NCBI GenBank assembly: GCA_027943335.1
Contig: BSBK01007037.1
Location: 1,018,001 to 1,082,000, forward strand
Length of the DNA: 64,000 nucleotides
Source: Chamaecyparis obtusa
Taxonomy: Eukaryota > Streptophyta > Pinopsida > Cupressales > Cupressaceae
Direction: 5' to 3'
Shown: in pieces, positions 36,919 to 45,934 of the stretch
How positions within the stretch are numbered: the first letter of the stretch is position 1
Layout: every line of letters begins with the position of its first letter
Notes under the pieces: generated by a model
Seen by the model: the letters and a program-made list of their open reading frames with translations, nothing else
Told to the model about the DNA's origin: nothing
Database searches by the model: none
Position numbers and translations under genes: made by a program

Positions 36919-39477
36919 ATGACTGTCACGACTCGAAGTGGCAAGACTTATCCCATTCAGAATGCTGATCAAGATCAAAGTAAACCTCATAATCAAGACA
37001 TAGGTCATCCTGAATTTTTTATGAAATCTGAACTTTGTGAGGAATCCTCACATTCCTCCTCATTCCAAGAGCATTACAATCCATTGTTTCAGATACAGTC
37101 TGACTTATTATTTCAAGAATATTATAACCCATTGTTTGAAGACCAGCAAGACTCTGAAGGGTCACTTTCTAAAATTAAACCTATTGATCCTTTTGAACCT
37201 ATCAACTCTTTCACGATCTCTCATAATACTACCAACAAGATGGGAGATCCAAAACCTTCAAAGTTGGTTTTCAATCTCAGCTCTAACTTGCCAAAAGCTT
37301 CAAAGTTGGTTTTCAATCGTAGCTCTAACATGCCAAAACCCTCAAAGTCTATCTTTAATCTTAGCTCTAGCATGCAAATAGTCAATGCCACTGAGAAGGC
37401 TACAACAGAAGCACAACCGCCTTCCAGATTTGCTAGAAACAAACCTTGGATCTCTCACTGTGACATGATCATTGCTTCGAGGAGTGAGGATACTCCTAAA
37501 CCCAAAACTCCCTTTGTCTTGCGAGGCCCTGCACCTCCCTCGTATAACTCCACACAGTCTCTAGCTTGTGCGAACACTATCCCTTAATCTCATGCAAAGA
37601 TTGTTCTCAAAGGTCCTGAACCTTCGACATCTAAACCAAAACTATCTATGGATAAAGCCCTCACTAAGGAAAATGTCCCCAAAGATCTCGATCTCAATCA
37701 GTTCCAATCTATGGTGGGTCATTTAACTTCGCCTCACTATTTGTGCTTTTCCAAAGAAGATGATCATTCCTTAAGCCATCTGCATGATGCTCCCCTACAC
37801 ACTGAAGTTATGATAGGCCCCAAGAGTATCCCCCACGTCCTCATTGACAATAGTGCTAGCCTAAATACTTGCTCTGCTAAGATGCTTACCCAAGCGACAA
37901 ATAGCTTTGTTCCTGCTAATAGAGAGTCCACTGAGTTCTATGATGCTAAGCTAAAAGAAATAGAAAAAACCCTGAAGATCAAAGATATTGGAATGGGGGA
38001 ATATCAAATTGAGTCTGTCTTGTCATTGACAACTCTCCCTCCATCTCCACATTCCTATGAGGAACCTTCTGAAGACGAATTTGGTATTAGCTATCAGAGC
38101 TATGAGCTTGACCAACCTAGTTGTAGCTTGCACTCACATGCAAATTTAGATGATGAAGAAACACAGATTCAGCCTATGACATATGAAAGACCTTTGAATG
38201 ATCAAAATTTTGATTCAGACTACCATAAAGAGTCTTATCTACCTTCTCAAGTGCTTCAAGAACATGATCTTGGTCCTCACCAGGAGGATTTTATACACTC
38301 TACTGAACAAATTTCTACTACTGCAGCTACTACTGAATATGTCACTGCCTCTAATGGCACACATACTGATTGGGAGCAACTGTTGGACGCTTCCCTTATC
38401 TTTGGTATGCCTCAAGGTATGCCTATTCTAGATTGTTCTACCACTTCTACTGTTGAAGAAAATCCTACTGTTGCCAACTCCAATGGCACACGTACTGATT
38501 GGGAGCAACTGTTGGACGCTTCCCTTATCTTGGGTATGCCTCAAGGTATGCCTATTCTAGATTGTTCCACTACTTCTGCTATTGAACAGACTCCTACTGA
38601 TGCCAACTCCAATGGCACACATACTGATTGGGAGCAACTGTTGGATGCTGCCCTCCTCTTGGGTATGCCTATTCCAGATTACTCTGCTGCTCCTACTTCT
38701 GAACAAGATCTTGCTGTTGAAGAAACATTTCCTTTGACAGATGATAGTGATGAAGAAAGTCTACCTCCGACTATGTCTCTAGCTGAATGGGACTCCATAT
38801 CAGATGCTACTATAGAAATACCAGTTGATGCTATGCACTTATATGCTAGTCTTAAGAACTCAGAAAGAGGAGAAATTTATGATCCTCCAAATCAAGCTAT
38901 TGATGACGATCCTTTCCACCCTCCTATGGAGATCATTCCTATGGATCTTAGGTCATCTACTCCAAGCTATACTCCTACTACTCCAGCAAATCATGGGTAT
39001 GTAAGACCCCATTCTGTTACAGCTTCATGGAATATTGGAAGATCCAAAATTGAAATGGTTCCTATTCGTGCACTCTTACCACCTGAAAGGGGACCTGACT
39101 CTTGGAATAGACCATCTTGGTTAGGCTCACATAATATTCCTCCAAACTTATTTAACTCTTCTAGGATGACTCACAATCGACAATGCTCTATGGAAGATTA
39201 CTTTCTTGATCTATCTAATGCATTCATGAATGATGAGGATGATATTGATATATTTGCACTTGAGCCCATCCCATTGACTTTTCTTCCCCCTTCATCTCCC
39301 AGAAAAGTGGCTTGTCCACTTCCATCTCCATCTCTCCACCTAAACCAGTCATATAAGCCTTTTCATCCACAATTCCTGAGTCTTTTGGAAGTAACTTGGA
39401 TGTGCAACATAAAAATAAAAATAATGAGAATCCACTTATATCTCAAGGTCACCATGTCCCATCTAATCGACATGTGA
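36919..39477 (+). pseudogene. Element C sense ORF: protease-like remnant plus repeats, no RT
   Basis: One frame of about 852 codons with a single TAA at 37585-37587. It starts MTVTTRSGKTYPIQ; a TRSGK phrase is often seen just before the protease of plant gypsy polyproteins. Around 37830-37880 HVLIDNSASLNTC resembles the retroviral-type aspartic protease site, but the usual D-S/T-G is altered to DNS, so activity is doubtful. At 38350-38690 a 43-residue unit (SNGTHTDWEQLLDA...GMPILDCSTTS) occurs three times. The C-terminal part is acidic and Pro-rich and shares a LNQSY segment with element B. No RT follows. It may be the truncated front of a former polyprotein, or a product kept for another purpose. 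Confidence 0.65.
38350..38690. repeat. Three ~129-bp in-frame tandem repeats
   Basis: Units begin at about 38350, 38478 and 38607, each encoding NGTHTDWEQLLDA (or NGTRTDWEQLLDA) followed by a GMP(QGMP)I motif. The third unit is shortened. Confidence 0.85.
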
Positions 39478-40115
39478 CTATGAAGAAAGGAAAGAAACAA
39501 AGGTGTTCAAAAGACCACAAAGGTCCTCAAAAAGAAGAAGACAATCAAAAGCCAGAAAATAAAATAAAAAATGGATCTCGAAATCCATTCTATAGGCATT
39601 GTCATCAAAAGCACCTCAAAGTAAAGAAGAAAAAATTCAAAAGCTATGTGGATTCCAAAGAAAGAAAAAATCAAAGTTGTCATTCGAGCTTCCAAAATTC
39701 TCATGCTTCCCTCCATTCCATCACCCTTGCCTCTCATACTTTACCCTCTTCACTCCATCTTGCCTTTTCCCAAAGTGCATATCAGTATCTCCTTATTACT
39801 AATGACATGATTAAGAGAAATCCAGAATGTACTCCTCCTAAGTGTTTAGAGCGTGGGAAATCTGACAAAGAGTTAAGGTGTGTCCATGAGGATATTTGTG
39901 GGTCTCACTTAAGTGATATTTCCTTGACTATGGATCTCTTGACAGTTGGACACTACTGGTTGGCTCTCTTGATACTGCTACAACATCTGGTTCTGATTCT
40001 GCAACTTCTCAGCTGGCTACTACTACAAATGACTGTGTTTCCAGAGATCACCACTGAAGGAGAGAAACTCAAAAAGCCCATCAATGCTCTTCATCTAAAG
40101 AAGTTCTACAGCTGA
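39396..40115 (+). pseudogene. Element C: linker plus integrase remnants around a large deletion
   Basis: The frame shifts near 39400 from the preceding ORF and reads LDVQHKNKN...HHVPSNRH, shared with element B. At about 39830-39960 the residues KCLERGKSDKELRCVHEDICGSH ... VGHYW correspond to the integrase zinc-binding region of element A (RCLEEEDSKLSLSEVHKGIFGSH ... MGYFW). The sequence then jumps to a C-terminal GEKLKKPINALHLKKFYS, matching element A's end (GEELQEPINSIHLKRFYT). RT, RNase H and the integrase catalytic core are therefore deleted between intact edges, showing descent from a full Tat pol. Confidence 0.75.
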
Positions 40116-40560
40116 CATTCTCTATGTGCTCATGTACATACTTATTGATCCTAAAAAAATCCTAAAAATTGATATATTGCAAAAAATCCTAAAAATTGCA
40201 AAATGTCTTGAAAAAATGATCATCTTAGTGAAAACCTGGCAAACAGGCGCTTTGATGTATCTATTATCCTGGTGAAAACCTGGTAAACAGGTGCCTTGAT
40301 AATACTCAAAAAAAATAGAAAATGTGAAAAATACAAAAAAAAATACAAAAAATACAAAAATACAAAAAAATGAAAAAAAAAATACAAAAAAAAGCAAAAA
40401 AAGAGAAAAGTACAAAAAAATTGAAAAAGAGAAAAATGTGCCATTGATGAAAACCTGGTAAACAGGCATCATGGTAGCAAAAATAGAATCTCTGCCAAGA
40501 TGGTGAAAACCTGGTAAACAGGCACCTCTTGTTTTCCTGAAGTAACATCTCATCTCAGCG
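40116..40560 (+). ncRNA. Element C hairpin cluster (four copies) in an A-rich tract
   Basis: Copies at 40221-40257, 40262-40304, 40441-40474 and 40496-40531 share GAAAACCTGG(T/C)AAACAGG. Outer stems differ but pair: CATCTT.../...TTTGATG, TATTATC/GATAATA, CCAT.GATG/CATC.ATGG, CAAGA.GGTG/CACC.TCTTG. The A-rich run between the second and third copies is about 120 nt. The cluster directly follows the integrase stop, as in element A. Confidence 0.65.
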
Positions 40561-42129
40561 TCGCTTGGCTCTTAGTTTCCTGCTTTAGTTTCCTTCCTTT
40601 CCTGCTTTAGTTTGTTTTCCTGCTTTCCTGCTTTAGTTTGTTTCCTGCTTTGGTTTGCTAGCTCATGCGCTTGTCTTTGAGTTTTCCTCGACTCTTCATG
40701 GATTGGAACTGGTTCACACTTGGGGGCACCTGCCTGGTCTAGGGGGCATTGTCCTATCACTTTCGAAAACTCTTTTTTGAGCATTGGTCGCCAGTGGTTC
40801 CCACTATGTCTGCCTGCGGATACCTAGCTTTCGTTCGATCTCTCTTCTTTGGGATTTCTCCCTTTTATCAATCACCAGTGATTCTCATTACGTCTTCCTA
40901 CTGTCATTATCTCATTGAGACTTTGAACGTTATCTTTCCGAATTGACTTCAATCCGCTTGAACATGAACTTGAACTGAAACTTAAACTAAATGTGTGTTC
41001 CTTTGAGGCTTGCTGAGCTTTGTTTTCTTTGAGTGTTTGTTTGTTTTCTTTCTTTGCTTTCTGCTTGTTGGTTTAGTTCCAACGATCCAAAGAATTCATT
41101 TAAGAGGGGTGTCCATTTGTAAGAGCCTCTATCTCGTATTGGATGGCCATGCGTACCTTGACTCCTTTTATATGGATGCTTTGGTGAGGTTGGTTCTTCT
41201 CCTTGTCTTTTGAGTGACTTCTTTCTGCTACTAATGAAATTGTAAACGCTCGTCTTGTTAAGTGAACGTAAGGGTCACTGCGAGAAATCTTTGGCAAAAG
41301 AAGGAACTCCTACGTGCTTGGTGTGTTTGTTCGCAAGAGACATTCAGGTCATTCTAGCATTTATGCTCTAATGCTTATGTTAACTTGCTAGATTAAAAGG
41401 AATAGGTGTTCAGGTCATTCTGGCTTCTTGTGCCTTAATGCTTACACCTTTTTCTGACAAATTTAAGACTCATGTCATATTCATATTCTCATGATAGCGA
41501 TATTAGTAAGGATTGTATGACATCTTGCGATTGTCCGAACTTGAAAGGCTCTATGATGATAAATACGGTGAGTCCAACAACCAAGTCCTAGGGTTTGCAT
41601 TTTCATTTTAAGCTTGCATCTTTAGCTTAGGCTTTGAACTTAAGACGATGCCTTATTTACTCTCTTAATAGTCTTCATCAAAGGCTCTCATCTATTGCCT
41701 CGGGTTCTTCTTGGTTGCACAAGTATCCGGTCTTCATTGTTGATCCTTGAACATATCTATCCTTTGATTAGTACCTGTTAAATATTGCTACAATCCTGCA
41801 CGAGATGATTAGTACCATATCCATTGCATTTTATTTCCATCCATAAACTTGTTGCATCTGCATCAACATGTGTATCCGCTATAAGCATAAACCATTTATC
41901 TATCACTACATTGCATACATTTCTATTCATACATCTAAAGCATATAAGAGCACATCTCCTAAACATCATACATTCAAGCAATTTGCAACAAGTACAATAA
42001 TATCAACAGAATCATCGATCTCATATATATATATCTCTCGATCCAAATGTCATATACAAAGAGGTGCTACTCGAGCACAGTACCAAAACAACAAAAATGA
42101 GCTATGATACAATCAAGATCCACTCCCAC
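40561..42129. other. Element C 3' noncoding region
   Basis: No coding domain. It begins with a short CTTTCCTGCTTTAGTTTG repeat (40578-40650) and ends in a low-complexity CAT-rich tract before the antisense gene. Confidence 0.5.
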
Positions 42130-42157
42130 TGGGAGGGGGTGGAGGTGGAGGAGCCTG

Positions 42158-43790
42158 CTATCCTAATGTCTGCGATGGTGGCATCGGTCTTTGTGGAGGA
42201 ACCTGTGGAGGTACTAGGGGAGGAGCCTGGGGAGCCCCAGCATACTCAAAAAATGGTGGCACCTGCTCTGATAGATCTGGAACAATCCCGCAGTATGCTG
42301 CATAGTAATAAGCCGCCTGGGTGGCCTCATATCTCGTCTCTAATCTCAAATGCGCTAACTCCCCCCATAGCTGTCTAATCTCTGCATCCCTATCTGCTAC
42401 TCGAGTCTCCTCTCGGATAAGACACGTGTGAAAATCATCACGCTCACGCTGCACCTGCCGTACTCTCTCTCGGCTCTTCCTGAGAGCCTCCTGCACCTGT
42501 CCTACACCTGCTCCAGCTGCCACGTCTGGCATGTCAGTATCCTCCCCCTGTGGTACCTGCTGGGATATGTCAGCTGTATGTGGTCTCGTGGACCTCTGCT
42601 GTGTACCGCTACTCCCTGCTCTGGGATCTAAGCCCATGGTCCTAGCAGGGATGCTCACCTGTCCTAATCAGGGCCTCAAAACTCTCTGCCCAGGTCTCTG
42701 CTGTGGTGCCTGCTGCTGCACAGCCTGCTGCTATATAGGCTGCTCTGCCTGCGCCTGCTGATCCTGTGCTGCCTGCTGATCCTGTGCTGCCTACTGCTGC
42801 TGTGGTGCCTGCTGCTGCGCCCCTATGCCAACTAGATCTGTGAACCTCAGATGAGGCCGTGCAATCAACTGGTCCCTGTATGTAGGTGTCACCCCTGCAT
42901 TGGTGACATCCACCATGTAATCCCATCATGCTGGTGGGATGCGTGACTCTATCGTGCATCATCCTAGATCCAATCGTGCACGCCACCCCTTCTTCTCCTC
43001 GTTGGAGAAGCGAGCATAGGGGCAGTACTCCTATGAAATATCCTGCTGTCTGCCAAACTGGCGCAGGACACGTGTAACCAAGAATCTCTCAATCGTCTGA
43101 ATAGCTCATCCAATCAGTGGACGTGATACAAACATGGTAGCAAGCTCTCTCCGAGCATCGTCCCAGGGCTCAGTAGCTATCCAAGGTCTCCAAACTACAG
43201 CGACCATGTCATCCAACTGTGCTCTCCACTGCTCTGTCTTACCCAGCAGGGGCTAGGTCATCACACCTGAATATCTATAAATATAAGGCTCCAGCGCCTG
43301 TCGCATATCATGGAATAGGGGTCTACAAATGGGGAGGTGCTCCCAGGCCCAGACCTATAAGATGAAGACTCCTGCCGCCATCGATCTCGCACCTCTGTAC
43401 ACAATCTCATGCATCTCATGATACATGTGTGCCAGCATACACTCCCCCCATCCAAATCTCACAGCTGGTCTGTCCAGCATCCTCTGCAGCATAGTACCCC
43501 AACCACACTCTAGTCCATGCTGACCTCGATCAGGTACGAGGTAACAACTCAGAAATATAGCCAACATGACCTGGAATGGATGCGCTCCGCCATATCTGTG
43601 CACCAAATCCTCCCAAGAGATGGCCCGACCCATCACAAGATCATCCCTGAAGATAGTCCTCAAGGCCACTGTACCCTGCCACAGCTGTGTATTGTACTCA
43701 ACATGAGTACCATGAATGGGTATCCGCAGGATCCTATATATGTCCTCGGTGGTCACTGTCATCTCCCCCATCGAAAAATGAAATGTGTTC
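42158..43790 (-). pseudogene. Element C antisense gene: plant mobile domain protein with coiled coil, nine nonsense codons
   Basis: On the minus strand, one frame runs from about 43790 to a stop at 42158. It starts with the end of the PMD first block (NTFHFSMGEMTVTTEDIYRI), then ISWEDLVHRYGGAHPFQ and CMLAHMYHEMHEIVYRGARS, and after a TAG WAWEHLPICRP. A Gln-rich stretch follows, then a charged coiled-coil-like part (RKSRERVRQVQRERDD ... RDAEIRQLWGELAHLRLE) and a Pro-rich end. Nine premature stops lie in this frame, five TAG and four TGA, none TAA. The N-terminal part upstream of 43790 is shifted in frame (LSILDDMPGH). Homology with element A's antisense gene extends over most of the length. 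Location and function of the product are unknown. Confidence 0.8.
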
Positions 43791-44926
43791 GAGTAGCAGT
43801 TTATCGACTACTTACAGATGCGTCATACTCCGGTGGCCGGGCATGTCGTCAAGAATGCTCAAATCGGTGTGTATGTAGTGGCAAACCCTCCATTTCTCTA
43901 TCTTAGGGCTCGAAATCACTAAAAGACAACGCTGAATAATGATTTGAAAATGACTCCTCTGGGCCTTATATAGCTTTTGACCTAATTTTTGAAAGTGCTC
44001 CATTTTGCATGAAAATTGCACCCTTTGCTAAATCGACTATTCTGAATCCATTTTCGGGATCAAAATCGAAACCTGACATCTCTAAGTGGCTCAAAATCAT
44101 GTTTTAAATATTGGACTCCTTCTGGATCAGACGCTTGTGCAGTCAGCCTTCTGGTGTCATCTTCCTGCCAGATCCTCATCTTTGCATCATGTTCTCAAAT
44201 CTTTGCTTCTTTTCATCAAGTCAACCCTAGTCAAAATTTAGTCAACTATGGTCAAACTTGGTCAATAGGACCTCTGCTTCGCTCTGTTTCACTTCTATAG
44301 CTTCGCGAATCTAGTCTAATTGCTTTTGCTCTGCAATCTCTTGTTGTTTATCATCTTTCTGACATGTCATCTTTCAATTTCGCTCCCGAGGGGGCAGGAT
44401 GATTACATCATTTGAATCTTGTCAGATCTATTCTTGAATCAGTCTGATTTGAATCATCAGTCCTCATTGCTAGGGGCATCTTCACGCCTCGCATCTTGTT
44501 ATCTGGAAATCTATCTCTTAGGTATCTGAGCAATCTAACTCAGATCCTCGAGGATCATTCTTCGTTCTGGAGATGGTTCTTGAAATCTATTGGGTATTGG
44601 GGCAATCTAACCCTAATTCCTGGGAGTCAATCTTTGTTCTAGAGATGACTCTCGAAATCTCTTTTAAACCGTTAACTGGGCAATCTAACCTGGGTCTCGG
44701 AGGACTAAGCTTCGTATTGAGGCAATCTAACCCTGATTCAAAGATAGTCCTAAATCTGCATCTTCATCAATTGGTATTGGGGAAATCTAACCCCGATTCC
44801 GGTTCTCTTTTAAAGATCGTTGTCTTCGCAATCTAACTTAGACTTCGAAAAATTCATGCTTTGATCTGCTTTCATCTGTCACTTCAGACTATTCTTTGAA
44901 TCAACGCGTTGTTCGCACATCAATTC
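43791..44926. other. Element C region between antisense gene and PPT, with repeats
   Basis: Contains GTCAA-rich text at 44218-44262 and, from 44525 to 44840, six copies of GCAATCTAAC(CC) set in degenerate units of roughly 45-75 bp. The block lies upstream of the antisense gene and next to the 3' LTR, as the motif block of element A does. A promoter role for the antisense gene is a guess. Confidence 0.5.
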
Positions 44927-44939
44927 AAAGAGGGGCAAA
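44927..44939 (+). promoter_or_regulatory. Polypurine tract of element C
   Basis: AAAGAGGGGCAAA directly before the 3' LTR start at 44940. Confidence 0.88.
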
Positions 44940-45929
44940 TGTAATACCCCAAAATTGGCACCTATTTAATTTCATCAATTTTGGTGCATTATCTTGATTT
45001 TACATCACCAAAGTCCTAGTTCCCTAGGCAATTTTCTCTCTCATATCTGACTTAATTTGACTTGATGTCAATTGCAAAGACCATAAATTGCAATAATCAA
45101 ATGCTAAATTAATTCCTAAAGTCTTAGACTTAATTGGCTAAATTACCCCTATGATAAATTAATTTAATTCTAAAGTCCTAAGTGCTTTCTAATTAAATTA
45201 AATCCACCCCCTTTAGCTAATTACCCATAAAAAGGAATTAATAATTACTTGATATTCGAATGGACACACTTTTTTGAATTGATAATTCAAGATATTCGAA
45301 AGGTCACCTGTGTGGCATTTTCCATTTTTTTTATTAAGTAATTCTTGCATTTTTGTCTCAATATGGGAATGAAGGGTCAGGAGTTTTGAATCAAGAAACT
45401 CTTCCTCCTCCTCTTGGCTCTTCTATTTATTTGGGCTCTTTTTCTTCATTAGAGAGGGCAATTTTTGAGAGCATCCTTACTATAGCATTTTTAAGTCTCA
45501 TATCTCATTATTTTCAAAGCTCTTTTATTGCATTATCTAGTTTAATTTCTCATATTAGTGTAATTGCATTTCACATTTAGATTAAATTTGCTTACTTGTT
45601 CTTAGTCTAATATCATCTTTATTTCAAAATCAACTAAAAATCTGCATTTCATATTTATTTCAAAGTTTTCTAGATTAATTGCATTCATTCTTAGCTTAGT
45701 TTCATCTTGCTCATCTTTATTTGCTTTCAAATCCTCCATTGTTGAATTGGTCTCCCGGCTCTTGGTTCTCGTTCTGAGAGTATTCAAACACCCCATTCAC
45801 ATAGGAGGCAATAGGTCGCCTCACCATGGAATTGGATTGAGTTCTTCATACTCTCTCCTGAATTCTATCAAGTGAATAATGACCATGTTGTGTTGTGCCT
45901 GATTTAGAGGTCACATTCAGTCACATACA
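44940..45929 (+). repeat. Element C 3' LTR
   Basis: 990 bp, starts TGTAATACCCC and ends AGTCACATACA, then TTCCT. It carries an extra 6 bp (AGGAGGCAATAGG versus AGGAATG) near 45805. Confidence 0.95.
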
Positions 45930-45934
45930 TTCCT

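Larger units (their letters stand above)
33538..45929 (+). mobile_element. Element C: young non-autonomous Tat-type LTR retrotransposon with antisense PMD gene
   Basis: A 12.4-kb element with LTRs of 984 and 990 bp that differ at only a handful of bases plus one 6-bp indel, PBS, PPT and duplication TTCCT (33533-33537 and 45930-45934). Internal order: leader, sense ORF with protease remnant, integrase remnant, four hairpins, noncoding region, antisense PMD gene, repeated block, PPT. RT, RNase H and the integrase core are absent. LTR divergence of about 1 percent by eye makes it the youngest of the three Tat elements. Confidence 0.95.

Noticed and set aside
40122..40553. Minus-strand 143-codon frame with repeated CLPGFH peptides
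   Set aside because: It is only the complement of the RNA hairpins and the A-rich tract. The Phe runs are poly-A read backwards.
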